A stretch of 64,000 bases of DNA, taken from assembly GCF_041928815.1 (NCBI RefSeq), contig NZ_JBHFEI010000007.1, forward strand, positions 124,001 through 188,000, read 5' to 3'. Source of the DNA: JBHFEI01 sp041928815. Lineage in GTDB: Bacteria; Pseudomonadota; Alphaproteobacteria; Rhizobiales; Rhizobiaceae. The first letter of the stretch is position 1. Each line of letters starts with the position of its first letter. The translations under genes and the position numbers were made by a program. The notes under the pieces were generated by a model that was not told where the DNA came from, did no database searches, and was given only the letters and a program-made list of their open reading frames with translations. Positions 49,336 to 58,278 of this stretch are shown one piece after another.

Positions 49336-50568
49336 ATGCAGCGATCCCTGAAAGAACGGCTGGCCATCCTCGCCGATGCCGCGAAATATGATGCGTCCTG
49401 CGCCTCGAGCGGCACGGTCCGTCGCCACTCCGCCGGCACGGGCGGCCTCGGCTCGACCGAGGGCTCCGGCATCTGCCATTCCTACGCGCCGGACGGCCGC
49501 TGCATCTCGCTGCTCAAGATCCTGCTGACGAATTTCTGCATCTATGACTGCGCCTATTGCGTCAACCGCTCTTCCAGCAATGTCGAGCGCGCCCGCTTCA
49601 GCGTCGAGGACGTCGTGTGGCTGACGCTCGAATTCTACCGGCGCAACTACATCGAGGGACTGTTCCTCTCCTCCGGCATCATCCGCTCGTCGGACCACAC
49701 GATGGAGGAGATGCTGCGCGTGGCGCGCAGCCTGCGCCGCGACCACCAGTTTCGCGGCTACATCCATCTGAAAGCGATCCCGGAGGCGTCGCCGGCGCTG
49801 ATCGAGGAGGCCGGCCTTTATGTCGATCGCCTGTCGATGAACATCGAACTGCCGACCGATGCCGGCATCCGTCGCTACGCGCCCGAAAAGCGACCCGAGA
49901 CGATCCGCAGGTCGATGGCCGATCTCAGGCTGAAGATCGAGGCGGCGGGCGAGCCGACGCAAAGCGGCAGGCGCAAGCGTTTCGTGCCGGCCGGGCAGAG
50001 CACGCAGATGATCGTCGGCGCGGATGCCGCCGACGACCGGACGATCCTCGACGCGAGCGCCCGGCTCTATGGCAGCTACGGCCTGAAACGCGTCTATTAT
50101 TCCGCCTTCAGCCCGATCCCCGACGCATCGAAGGCCCTGCCTCTGGTCCGGCCGCCGCTGATGCGCGAGCACCGGCTCTATCAGGCCGACTGGCTCTACC
50201 GCTTTTACGGTTTCGCCATCGACGAGGTGACGGCGGGCCGGGCCGACGGCATGCTCGACCTCGACCTCGATCCGAAGCTCGCCTGGGCGCTTTCGCATCG
50301 CGAACAGTTTCCCGTCGACGTCAACAGGGCGCCGCGCGAGATGCTGCTGCGGGTGCCGGGCCTCGGCGTCAAGGCGGTGAAGGCCATCCTGGCCTCGAGG
50401 CGCCACGCGTCGCTGTCGCTCGATCATCTCGCCCGGCTCGGCGTCTCGCTGAAGAAGATCCGGCCCTTCGTCGTCACCGAAGGCTGGACGCCGGTGCGAC
50501 TGATCGACAGGGCCGATCTTTCCGCGCGCTTTCGCCCCGAGCCGCGGCAGCTTTCGCTCTTCGAATGA
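49336..50568 (+). CDS. Putative DNA modification/repair radical SAM protein
   Basis: A 410-residue radical SAM protein of the family linked to uracil-DNA glycosylase genes. CIYDCAYC (Cys68, 72, 75) is the cluster motif, and ATG-proximal KERLAILADAAKYDASCASSG is typical. The C-terminus (about 325-385) is a helix-hairpin-helix DNA-binding unit (VDVNRAPREMLLRVPGLGVK, VSLKKIRPFV). It probably acts on damaged or modified DNA. The ATG at 49336 was chosen, with AACGGAGAAAG upstream; a TTG at 49300 is the longest-frame start but lacks homology. Its TGA overlaps the next ATG (ATGA), coupling it to UdgX. Confidence 0.9.
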   Translation: MQRSLKERLAILADAAKYDASCASSGTVRRHSAGTGGLGSTEGSGICHSYAPDGRCISLLKILLTNFCIYDCAYCVNRSSSNVERARFSVEDVVWLTLEFYRRNYIEGLFLSSGIIRSSDHTMEEMLRVARSLRRDHQFRGYIHLKAIPEASPALIEEAGLYVDRLSMNIELPTDAGIRRYAPEKRPETIRRSMADLRLKIEAAGEPTQSGRRKRFVPAGQSTQMIVGADAADDRTILDASARLYGSYGLKRVYYSAFSPIPDASKALPLVRPPLMREHRLYQADWLYRFYGFAIDEVTAGRADGMLDLDLDPKLAWALSHREQFPVDVNRAPREMLLRVPGLGVKAVKAILASRRHASLSLDHLARLGVSLKKIRPFVVTEGWTPVRLIDRADLSARFRPEPRQLSLFE

Positions 50569-52028
50569 TCCGTGTCCGGCTTCAAGGACGGGGCGACGGC
50601 GAGGAGTGGCGCAGCGCCGCCCGCGCGCTCGTCTCCGCCGCGATCGCCCCGGAGGAGGTCTCCTGGTCGAGCGCAGGGGAGGGGGACCTGTTCGGCGCCG
50701 GCGATCGCCTGCCGGACGCCCGCCCGGATGCTGCACGGATGACGGTGCCCGCGCGCTTCGTCGCCCTCGCCGAGGCGGCGTTGTGCCACAGCGATCCGGC
50801 GCGCTTTGCGCTCCTTTACAGATTGCTGTGGCGGCTGAAGACGGAGCCGCGGCTGCTCGACAACGCCGCCGACCCCGACATCGCCCGGGCGACGCGCCTC
50901 GAACGCTCCGTCCGGCGCGACTGCCACAAGATGACCGCCTTCGTCCGGTTCCGCGAGGTCGAGGCCGGTGACACAGCCCGCCGGCGCTTCGCCGCCTGGT
51001 TCGAACCCGACCATTACATCGTCAGGCGCACCGCCGGCTTTTTCCGGCGCCGCTTCGCGGACATGGACTGGCTGATCGCCACGCCGAAGGGGGCGAGCGC
51101 CTGGGACGGGACGGCGCTCAGCATCTCCGACGCACCGGCGCCCCGGCCGGAGGCGGAGGATCAGGCCGACGTGCTGTGGAAGACCTATTACGCGCATATC
51201 TTCAATCCCGCCCGACTGAAGACCAGGGCGATGCAGGCGGAAATGCCGAAGAAATACTGGAAGAACCTGCCGGAGGCGGCCCTCATCCCCGGCCTGATCG
51301 CCGGCGCGCCCGAGGTGGTGCGGTCGATGGCAGCGCGCCCGGCGACGGAGCCGCCGCTCTTTCACCATAGGCTGCAGGCCCGCGCCGCGGATATGCCGTC
51401 GCCACCAGCGCCGGAAGCGGAGACGCTTGACGGGCTTCGCGACGCTGCGCGGGGCTGCACCGGCTGCGGCCTGCACCGCATGGCCACCGGAACCGTGTTC
51501 GGCGAGGGCAGGGCGGGAGCAGACATCCTGTTCGTCGGCGAGCAGCCGGGCGACCAGGAGGACCTCGCGGGGCGCCCCTTCGTCGGCCCGGCCGGCCGGC
51601 TGCTCGACCGGATGCTGGAGGAGGCCGGCATCGACCGGCGCGACGCCTATGTCACCAATGCGGTCAAGCATTTCAAATACGAGCCGCGCGGCAAGCGGCG
51701 GCTGCACCGCCGCCCGGATCGCGGCGAGGTGACCGCCTGCCGCTGGTGGCTCGACCGCGAGATCGCGCTGGTCGGCCCGCGGATCGTCGTCGCGCTCGGC
51801 GCGACCGCGTTCTTCGCCCTCACCGGTGAGACCGGGCCCGTCGGCGCGCGCCGCGGGCAGGTTCTTCCGATGACCGGCGGCCGCGTTCTGATCGCCACCA
51901 TCCATCCGTCCTACCTGCTGCGGCTGCCCGATGCGCACCGCGAAGCCGACGAGCGCCGGCGCTTTGCCGACGATCTCGCGCGGGTGGCGAGCGTGCATCG
52001 CGGACTTCGGGCCGAGCAAACCGGCTGA
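50565..52028 (+). CDS. UdgX-family uracil-DNA binding protein with N-terminal DUF4130
   Basis: A 487-residue fusion. The first about 270 residues are DUF4130 (RFALLYRLLWRL, RDCHKMTAFVRF, WFEPDHYIVRRTAGFFRRRF, PKKYWKNLPEA). The last 200 are a family 4/UdgX glycosylase: GCTGCGLHRMATGTVFGEG with Fe-S Cys, GEQPGDQEDLAGRPFVGPAG, and the loop GKRRLHRRP whose His381 matches the His that in mycobacterial UdgX bonds covalently to uracil sites. Also seen are VVALGATAFFALTG and IATIHPSYLLRL. It should bind uracil in DNA and crosslink to it. The start overlaps the radical SAM stop. Confidence 0.92.
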   Translation: MIRVRLQGRGDGEEWRSAARALVSAAIAPEEVSWSSAGEGDLFGAGDRLPDARPDAARMTVPARFVALAEAALCHSDPARFALLYRLLWRLKTEPRLLDNAADPDIARATRLERSVRRDCHKMTAFVRFREVEAGDTARRRFAAWFEPDHYIVRRTAGFFRRRFADMDWLIATPKGASAWDGTALSISDAPAPRPEAEDQADVLWKTYYAHIFNPARLKTRAMQAEMPKKYWKNLPEAALIPGLIAGAPEVVRSMAARPATEPPLFHHRLQARAADMPSPPAPEAETLDGLRDAARGCTGCGLHRMATGTVFGEGRAGADILFVGEQPGDQEDLAGRPFVGPAGRLLDRMLEEAGIDRRDAYVTNAVKHFKYEPRGKRRLHRRPDRGEVTACRWWLDREIALVGPRIVVALGATAFFALTGETGPVGARRGQVLPMTGGRVLIATIHPSYLLRLPDAHREADERRRFADDLARVASVHRGLRAEQTG

Positions 52029-52302
52029 ACCGGCCGCCACCGGCGCGGGATCGGCCGACCGGGTGCCGACGGCAGTCAGCGGCTCCTTGCCGCAGGTCGG
52101 CTTTCGCCGCCGATGGGGCGGTCACGGCGGGATCCACAATCGCCTGGCGTCGCCTTCGCAAGCGTTCCGTTGCCGTCTCGGATCAGAAGCCTGAAAGACA
52201 CCCGGCACAGGCACAGAGGACATTCCGACAGGCGGGATTGCGGGTTCCCGTCAACGCGCCCATGATTGCCGGGAGAAGACAACCAGTCACGGAGAGAGAC
52301 CC

Positions 52303-53133
52303 ATGTCCGGCGAAACAATCTCGGTGGTGAAACTCATGGAGCCTGTGCCGGAGGATGCGCCGATCGGAACCCTCCTCGGGGAGATATATGTCTCCGGAGC
52401 AGCCCCAGAAACATGGTCGTACAGCATACTCAGTCAAAGCATCGTCGACCGCGACGATGGAAGCGGCGGCGAGGCGTCGACGGATTTCTTTCGAATAGAA
52501 GGCAACAAAATCCTCACCAATGATAAGATAGACTACGGTTATTTTGGCTATCACTTTTTTTATTACACCATGAGCTTCCTCGCCAGCAGCGAACCCGGCG
52601 CCTTTCAGGTGTCGGCAGAGGTCGATTTTTCCGTGATCGACACCTTGACGGTGATCAGGGGGACAGCAGGGGCCGACACGCTGAAAGGTGACGGCGGCAT
52701 GGACAAGCTCATGGGCGGCGCCGGAAACGATTTCCTCTACGGCGATCGTGGCGACGATGTCCTCTACGGATCGACGGGGCGGGACATTCTCTCGGGCGGC
52801 AAGGGCGCCGACACGTTCCTCTTCAAGTCGGTCCTGGACAGCACGGCAACGGCACCCGACCAGATCACGACATGGGATGCCGGAAAGGGCGATCTCCTGC
52901 CCGGTGACCTCATCGATTTGGCCGCCATCGACGCGAACACGAAGGTCTCCGGCAATCAGGTCTTCGACTGGATCAGGACCCGGGAATTCACCAGGCATGC
53001 GGGCGAACTCCGGTTTGAGCACGACGGAGGAAAAACCCTGTTGCAGGGCGACGTCGACGGAGACGGAAAGGCGGATATCGTCATCCTCATCAATACCGAG
53101 GTCGCTCTCTACCGCGAGGATTTCCTTTTCTGA
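52303..53133 (+). CDS. RTX-type calcium-binding secreted protein
   Basis: A 276-residue protein. The N-terminal about 110 residues are cadherin-like (VPEDAPIGTLLGEIYVSG, FFRIEGNKIL). Residues about 125-170 hold a few glycine-rich RTX nonapeptide repeats (GGMDKLMGGAGNDFLYG, GDDVLYGSTGRDILSGG) followed by a serralysin-type C-terminal domain (GADTFLFKSV). It ends with a type I secretion-like tail (LYREDFLF). It should bind calcium and leave the cell through a type I exporter, none of which is nearby. No enzymatic domain is seen. The first half is less GC-rich than neighbours, suggesting recent arrival. The start has ACGGAGAGAG. Confidence 0.85.
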   Translation: MSGETISVVKLMEPVPEDAPIGTLLGEIYVSGAAPETWSYSILSQSIVDRDDGSGGEASTDFFRIEGNKILTNDKIDYGYFGYHFFYYTMSFLASSEPGAFQVSAEVDFSVIDTLTVIRGTAGADTLKGDGGMDKLMGGAGNDFLYGDRGDDVLYGSTGRDILSGGKGADTFLFKSVLDSTATAPDQITTWDAGKGDLLPGDLIDLAAIDANTKVSGNQVFDWIRTREFTRHAGELRFEHDGGKTLLQGDVDGDGKADIVILINTEVALYREDFLF

Positions 53134-53228
53134 GATCCGCCGATAGCCCCGGCGAGATGTGTCGCAGCCGCAACCAGAACGGACGTTGTCCGTCCCGGTG
53201 CCGGAATTCTTGACAGGACGGGCAAATC

Positions 53229-53244
53229 ATGAAAATCTTTTCAT
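53229..53244. promoter_or_regulatory. Operator candidate 1 (SorC regulator)
   Basis: ATGAAAA-TC-TTTTCAT is a perfect 7-bp inverted repeat, 31 bp upstream of the SorC-type regulator start. A close match, TGAAAA-TTT-TTTTCA, occurs at 57154-57168 before the second operon of the same cluster. This suggests autoregulation and control by the same protein. Confidence 0.5.
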
Positions 53245-53275
53245 AAGAGGATAAAAATATCAAAGGGGAGGAGGA

Positions 53276-54340
53276 ATGGCGACCGGCGGCGGCTCCACGC
53301 TTCGCGAGGAGGAGGCCAGTCTGGCGACGCGAGCGGCCTGGCTGCACTATGCCGGCGGCCTGACTCAGACCGACGTCGCCAAGCGCCTCGGCATCACCTC
53401 GCTCAAGGCACACCGGCTGATCACGAGGGCCAACCAGGAAGGCCTCGTCAAGGTCTTCATCGACGGCGAGGTCTCGGATTGCGTCGCGCTGGAGCAGCGC
53501 CTGATCGACCGGTACGGCCTCGATTATTGCGAGGTCGTCCCCGATTTCGACTCCGACGACCTGCCGCTGAAGGCGCTCGGCATTGCCGGGGCGCAGTTCC
53601 TCAAGCGCGAGATCGAACGGGAGGGCGCGCCGCTGATCGGCATGGGCCATGGGCGCACGCTGGCGGCGCTCGCCAACCAGCTGCCGCGCATGCAGAGCGC
53701 GCATGTGCGCTTCGTCTCGCTGCTCGGCGGGCTGACGCGGAAATTTTCCGCCAATCCGCACGACGTGATCCACCGGCTGGCCGACCGGACCGGCGCGGAT
53801 GCCTATGTCATTCCGGTCCCCTTCTTCGCCAACACGCTCTCCGACCGCGCGGTGCTGTTCAGCCAGCGCGGCGTGCGCGAGATCATGGACCTGGCCGCCA
53901 CCGCTGATCTCTTCGTCGTCGGCATCGGCACGACCGGGCCGGAGGCATCGCTGGTCGCGACCGGCATGATCGGCACCGACGAGATCGAGGCGGTGCGCGC
54001 GCTCGGCGGTGTCGGAGAACTGCTCGGCCATTTCTTCACGCGCGACGGCGCGCTGCTGGAGACGCCGCTCTCGGGTCTCACCTTCACGCTGACGCGCGAC
54101 GCGCTCGCCGGGAGGCGCGTGGTCGCGGTCGCCGGCGGCCGGCGCAAGGCGCCGGCGATCCATGCCGTGCTGTGCAGCGGCCTGCTGAAGGGGCTGGTCA
54201 CCGACGAACGAACCGCAAGCGCGCTCGTCAGCGGTTCGATCGAGGACGAGACTGCAAGCGCCGCCGGCCCCGGAGGCGGACGCGCGGCAGGCGGCGAGGA
54301 CGCGTCCGCAGCTGGGCGCCACGGACCAACGCGGACATAG
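53276..54340 (+). CDS. SorC-family transcriptional regulator (EryD-like)
   Basis: A 354-residue SorC/DeoR-type sensor protein. The N-terminal helix-turn-helix (residues 15-60) reads RAAWLHYAGGLTQTDVAKRL and SLKAHRLITRA. The sugar-binding domain begins after about residue 65 and contains IGMGHGRTLAALANQLP, VSLLGGLTRK, GIGTTGPEAS and VAVAGGRRKAPAIHAVL. EryD, repressor of the Brucella and rhizobial erythritol operons, has this architecture. The C-terminal 30 residues are Ala/Gly-rich and probably disordered. GGGAGGAGG precedes the ATG. It likely controls the following kinase genes and the aldolase operon through similar inverted repeats. Confidence 0.88.
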   Translation: MATGGGSTLREEEASLATRAAWLHYAGGLTQTDVAKRLGITSLKAHRLITRANQEGLVKVFIDGEVSDCVALEQRLIDRYGLDYCEVVPDFDSDDLPLKALGIAGAQFLKREIEREGAPLIGMGHGRTLAALANQLPRMQSAHVRFVSLLGGLTRKFSANPHDVIHRLADRTGADAYVIPVPFFANTLSDRAVLFSQRGVREIMDLAATADLFVVGIGTTGPEASLVATGMIGTDEIEAVRALGGVGELLGHFFTRDGALLETPLSGLTFTLTRDALAGRRVVAVAGGRRKAPAIHAVLCSGLLKGLVTDERTASALVSGSIEDETASAAGPGGGRAAGGEDASAAGRHGPTRT

Positions 54341-54469
54341 GACATGACGGAACGGAAAGGCGGAGCCCGGTCACGCCAAAGGGGCGCGGACCGCCATTGC
54401 AGGAGGAGGAATGCCGGTGTGTGACGCTGGAGACGATCGAACCTTTGAGCGCGCGGGAGGCGGCCGGCC

Positions 54470-56032
54470 ATGCGTGACATCCTGATCGGCATCGACGCCG
54501 GCACCTCTGTGCTGAAGTCGGTCGCCTTCGATCTCGAAGGCCGCCAGATCGCCGCGGCCGCCATTGCCAACAGCTACGAGACCGTCGGCCGCGGCGGCGT
54601 CGTGCAGGATCTCGCCCGCACCTGGGCGGATGCGGCGGCGACGCTGCGCGACCTTGCCGGCAAGGTGGAAAACCTCGCCTCGAGGGTGGCTGCGGTGTCC
54701 GTCACGGCGCAGGGCGACGGCACCTGGCTGATCGACCGGGACGGAGAGCCGGTCGGCAAGGGCTGGCTCTGGCTCGATGCGCGCGCCGGCGACATCGTCG
54801 ACCGCCTGCGGGCCGATCCCGGGGAAGCGGCGCGCTTCGCCCGGACCGGCAGCGGCCTTGCCGCCTGCCAGCAGGGTTCGCAGCTTGTCTGGATGCGCGA
54901 CCACGCGCCGGAGATGTATGCCGGCGCCACGACCGGCTTTCACTGCAAGGACTGGCTCTATTACAAGCTGACCGGAAAGCGCGCGACCGATCCGTCGGAG
55001 GCCTGCTTCACCTTCGGCGATTTCCGCGCCCGCAGCTACAGCGACGAGGTGATCGGCTTTCTCGGCCTCGAGAGGCTGAAGCATCTCCTGCCGGAGATCG
55101 TCGACGGCGCGCGCGAGCAGCACGCGCTTTCGGCGGAGGCCGCCCGCGCGACCGGCCTCCTCGCAGGGACGCCCGTCGTGCTCGGCTATGTCGACGTGGT
55201 CTGCACCGCGCTCGGCGCCGGCCTCTACGAGCCGGGCACCGACACAGGCTGCTCGATCATCGGCTCGACCGGCATGCATATGCGCCTCGCGCCGAGCGCC
55301 GACGACGTGCATCTGAACGCCGACCGCACCGGCTATGTGATGTGCCTGCCGGTGCCGGGCGCCTACGGCCAGATGCAGACCAACATGGCCGCGACGCTCA
55401 ACATCGACTGGATCCTCCAGATCGCCGCCGACGTGATGACGGCGATGGGGACGGCACCGAAGAAGTCCGATCTCCTCGGCCGCATCGACCATTGGCTCGA
55501 ACAGGCGGGCGACACGCCGCTCGTCTTCCACCCCTATATCTCCGAGGCCGGCGAGCGCGGGCCGTTCGTCGATGCCACGGCGCGTGCGTCGCTGATCGGG
55601 CTTTCGGTCTCGCACGGCTTCGCCGACATGGTGCGGGCCGTCCTCGAGGGCCTCGCGCTGTCCGGCCGCGACTGCTACGTCGAGATGGGCGCGCTGCCGA
55701 AGCGGATCCGGCTGACGGGGGGTGCGGCGCGCAGCCGCTCGCTGCGCCGCATCGTCGGCGCGGCACTCGGCGCCAGCATCCAGACGAGCGAGCGCGAGGA
55801 GGCGGGTGCCGCCGGCACCGCGATGATCGCCGCCGTCTCGCTCGGCATCTATCCGTCGATGGAGGCCTGCGTGCGCGACTGGGTCACGCCCTACCAGCGC
55901 CCGGCCGAGCCGCACGACCCCGTTCTCGCGGAGCGCTACGACCGCCTCTTCCCGATCTACCGCCAGTCGCGGCAGGCGCTCCGTCCCACCTGGCACGACC
56001 TTGCCGCCGTGCCCCCATCCCCACAGGATTAA
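54470..56032 (+). CDS. Erythritol-kinase-like FGGY kinase
   Basis: A 520-residue FGGY kinase most like EryA. IGIDAGTSVLKSVAFDLEGR is the phosphate loop, and VSVTAQGDGTWLIDRDGEPV, WLWLDARAGD and GFHCKDWLYYKLTGKRATDP follow. SIIGSTGMHMR, HPYISEAGERGPFVD and LTGGAARSRSLRRI complete the fold. EryA phosphorylates erythritol to L-erythritol 4-phosphate. The gene order regulator, kinase, dehydrogenase differs from the Brucella eryABCD operon and no eryB-type flavin dehydrogenase follows. Another polyol or sugar acid may therefore be the substrate. It lies 129 bp after the regulator and 6 bp before the 2-hydroxyacid dehydrogenase gene. Confidence 0.85.
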   Translation: MRDILIGIDAGTSVLKSVAFDLEGRQIAAAAIANSYETVGRGGVVQDLARTWADAAATLRDLAGKVENLASRVAAVSVTAQGDGTWLIDRDGEPVGKGWLWLDARAGDIVDRLRADPGEAARFARTGSGLAACQQGSQLVWMRDHAPEMYAGATTGFHCKDWLYYKLTGKRATDPSEACFTFGDFRARSYSDEVIGFLGLERLKHLLPEIVDGAREQHALSAEAARATGLLAGTPVVLGYVDVVCTALGAGLYEPGTDTGCSIIGSTGMHMRLAPSADDVHLNADRTGYVMCLPVPGAYGQMQTNMAATLNIDWILQIAADVMTAMGTAPKKSDLLGRIDHWLEQAGDTPLVFHPYISEAGERGPFVDATARASLIGLSVSHGFADMVRAVLEGLALSGRDCYVEMGALPKRIRLTGGAARSRSLRRIVGAALGASIQTSEREEAGAAGTAMIAAVSLGIYPSMEACVRDWVTPYQRPAEPHDPVLAERYDRLFPIYRQSRQALRPTWHDLAAVPPSPQD

Positions 56033-56038
56033 GACTCC

Positions 56039-57076
56039 ATGAAGAAAATAGCCATCATCGGCGACCGGTTCATGCTGCCCGAGGTGTTTCGCGACAAGGT
56101 CGTGGAGGCCTGCGGCGACGGCCTTGAGATCCGCCTTCTCGAAATGCCCTGGCCCGACGAGCCTATGGAGCACGGCTATGCCGTCGAGGGCATGGACGGG
56201 CTCAAGGAATATATGGGGAGGCCCGACGAAATCGTCGCCTTCATCGGCGATGCCGAGATCCTGATCACGCAGCTCGCGCCGGTCTCGCGCGGCATGCTGG
56301 CGCAGATGCCGGACCTGAAGCTGATCGCCGTCTCGCGCGGCGGGCCGGTCAACATCGACATGGCGGCGGCGCGCGAGGCCGGCGTCCTCGTCGTCAACAC
56401 GCCCGGTCGCAATGCGAGCGCGGTGGCCGAATTCACCCTCGGCGCCATCCTCGCCGAGACGCGGCTGATCCGCACCGGCCACGAGGCGCTGCGCAAGGGC
56501 GACTGGCGCGGCGACCTCTACCGCGCCGACCGCACCGGCCGGGAACTGTCGGAAATGACCGTCGGCGTCGTCGGCTACGGCAATATCGGCACAAAGGTGG
56601 TGCGCCTGCTGCGCGCCTTCGGCACCAAGGTGCTCGTGCACGACCCCTATGTCCAGCTTTCCGCGGAAGACCGCAATGCCGGCGTCGAGCATGTCTCCTT
56701 CGACGACCTGCTCGCCCGCTCGGACCTCGTCACGCTGCATCCGCGCGTGACCGAGGAGACGAAGAACATGATGAATGCCGAGGCCTTCTCGAAGATGAAG
56801 CCGGGCGCCGTCTTCGTCAACACCGCGCGCGGCCCGCTCTGCGACTACGAGGCGCTCCACGCGGCGCTGACCGACGGCCGGCTTTCCGCCGCCATGCTGG
56901 AAACCTTCGCCGTCGAGCCGGTGCCGGCCGACTGGCCGCTCCTGCAATTGCCGAACGTCACGCTGACGCCACATATCGCCGGCGCCTCGGTGCGCACCGT
57001 CACCTATGCCGCCGAGATGGCGGCGGAGGAGGTGCGCCGGTATCTCGCCGGCCTGCCGCCCGTCAATCCGTGCTGA
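56039..57076 (+). CDS. D-2-hydroxyacid dehydrogenase
   Basis: A 345-residue NAD-dependent D-isomer-specific dehydrogenase. VVGYGNIGTKVVRLLRAFG is the cofactor loop and VLVHDPYVQ (Asp after strand 2) points to NAD. The catalytic Arg lies in NTARGPLCDYE, Glu in LETFAVEPVP and His in LTPHIAGASV. ISRGGPVNID is the substrate loop. It is longer at the N-terminus than the paralogous enzyme at 4168. In this operon it may oxidise a phosphorylated polyol-derived hydroxyacid. A perfect hairpin terminator follows at 57107. Confidence 0.88.
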   Translation: MKKIAIIGDRFMLPEVFRDKVVEACGDGLEIRLLEMPWPDEPMEHGYAVEGMDGLKEYMGRPDEIVAFIGDAEILITQLAPVSRGMLAQMPDLKLIAVSRGGPVNIDMAAAREAGVLVVNTPGRNASAVAEFTLGAILAETRLIRTGHEALRKGDWRGDLYRADRTGRELSEMTVGVVGYGNIGTKVVRLLRAFGTKVLVHDPYVQLSAEDRNAGVEHVSFDDLLARSDLVTLHPRVTEETKNMMNAEAFSKMKPGAVFVNTARGPLCDYEALHAALTDGRLSAAMLETFAVEPVPADWPLLQLPNVTLTPHIAGASVRTVTYAAEMAAEEVRRYLAGLPPVNPC

Positions 57077-57106
57077 CCGGTTCCGGCCACAGGCGGTCAA
57101 GGGACA

Positions 57107-57133
57107 GGGCGCCGCCTCCGGCAGGCGGCGCCC
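57107..57133. terminator. Hairpin terminator between two operons
   Basis: GGGCGCCGCCT pairs with AGGCGGCGCCC (11 bp, 5-nt loop) followed by GTTTC, 30 bp after the 2-hydroxyacid dehydrogenase stop. It separates the regulator-kinase unit from the aldolase unit. Confidence 0.65.
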
Positions 57134-57153
57134 GTTTCGCATCCGAGTAATGG

Positions 57154-57168
57154 TGAAAATTTTTTTCA
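57154..57168. promoter_or_regulatory. Operator candidate 2 (SorC regulator)
   Basis: TGAAAA-TTT-TTTTCA is a perfect 6-bp inverted repeat, 57 bp before the GTG of the class II aldolase gene. It matches the core of the repeat upstream of the SorC-type gene (53229), with a 3-nt instead of 2-nt centre. Confidence 0.5.
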
Positions 57169-57225
57169 TGACCCCGTCGAAATCCGCGCGGCGGTCGATT
57201 ATAAGAGCCCGAGGAGGAGAGACCG

Positions 57226-58278
57226 GTGGGACGTTCCGAGTTTGAAGCTTTGCGCGCCTTGTCCGCGCGGGTCGGGGCCGACCCGGCGCTGGTCCAGGGT
57301 GCCGGCGGCAACACCTCGATCAAAGAGGACGGCATCCTCTGGATCAAGGCCTCCGGCCTGTGGCTGATGAACGCGCTGAAAAGCGACGTCATGGTCCCGG
57401 TCGCGCTCGCGCCCCTGCTCGACGCGCTCCGGCGCAACGATCCTTCGGCCGAGAAAGCGCAGGACTATGTCGTCAGGGAGCGCAATCCCTCCGGCCTGCG
57501 GCCTTCGATCGAGACGACCGTGCATGCGTTGATGCCGCAGGCGGTCGTCGTCCACGTCCATTGCGTCGAGACGATCGCGCTTGCGGTCCATGCCGATGCC
57601 GAGACGCGTGCCGCGGAAAAACTCGCCGGCATCCCCCATGCCTATGTCCCCTATGCCCGGCCGGGCCTGCCGCTGGCCCGCGCCATCGCCGCCCGCATCA
57701 CGCCGGACACGCGGATGCTGATCCTCGGCAATCACGGCCTCGCCGTCGCGGCGGACACGGTGGCGGAGGCGGACGCCCTGCTCGAACGGGTGTCGGGCAT
57801 GCTCGCCGCGGCGCGCCGGACGGCGCCTGCCGCCGATCCGGCGTTCCTGTCGGAACACGCCGAGGGGAGTTCCTTCACGCTGCCCGACGATGCCGCGATC
57901 CACGACGCCGCGACCGATCCGGCGAGCCTTGCGGTCGCGGCCGGCGGCAGCCTCTATCCCGATCATGTCATCTTCCTCGGCAAGGGGTCGGTGATCGCCG
58001 GCCCGGGCGAGACCGCACTGTCGATCGAGACCGCGCTGCGTGAGAAAGACCTTCCTTTGCCGCCGGCGATCCTCTTCCCCGGCAAGGGCGTGCTGGTCGC
58101 GAAGGGCGCCACGCCCGGCGCACTCGCCATGGCGCGCTGCCTGTCCGACGTCGCCGGCCGTATCGCGCCGGGCGCGGAACTGCGCTACCTGACCGACGGC
58201 GAGAATGCCGAACTGCTCGGCTGGGACGCGGAGAAATACCGCCAGCAGCTCGAGCGGGAAGGGAACGTGAGGTCATGA
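57226..58278 (+). CDS. Class II aldolase/adducin-family protein
   Basis: A 350-residue protein. The class II aldolase fold covers residues about 1-230: VQGAGGNTSIKEDGILWIKA, then VVVHVHCVETIALAVH with two zinc-binding His, and LILGNHGLAVA with the third. The last 120 residues carry a second copy-like region ending in LTDGENAELLGWDAEKYRQQ, as in RhaD-type and related longer aldolases. It should cleave a ketose phosphate, usually to dihydroxyacetone phosphate and an aldehyde. GTG start at 57226 has GAGGAGGAGAG. It overlaps the next kinase gene by 4 nt, so kinase product may be its substrate. Confidence 0.87.
   Translation: MGRSEFEALRALSARVGADPALVQGAGGNTSIKEDGILWIKASGLWLMNALKSDVMVPVALAPLLDALRRNDPSAEKAQDYVVRERNPSGLRPSIETTVHALMPQAVVVHVHCVETIALAVHADAETRAAEKLAGIPHAYVPYARPGLPLARAIAARITPDTRMLILGNHGLAVAADTVAEADALLERVSGMLAAARRTAPAADPAFLSEHAEGSSFTLPDDAAIHDAATDPASLAVAAGGSLYPDHVIFLGKGSVIAGPGETALSIETALREKDLPLPPAILFPGKGVLVAKGATPGALAMARCLSDVAGRIAPGAELRYLTDGENAELLGWDAEKYRQQLEREGNVRS

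Noticed and set aside
49557..50564. Upstream extension of the UdgX frame
   Set aside because: Same frame is open back to 49557 but that part lies inside the radical SAM gene in another frame; the ATGA junction at 50565 and DUF4130 homology set the start.
54371..57169. 932-codon open frame on the - strand
   Set aside because: Longest frame in the window but antisense to the EryA-like kinase and 2-hydroxyacid dehydrogenase, which have clear motifs and ribosome binding sites. No recognisable domain on the antisense side.
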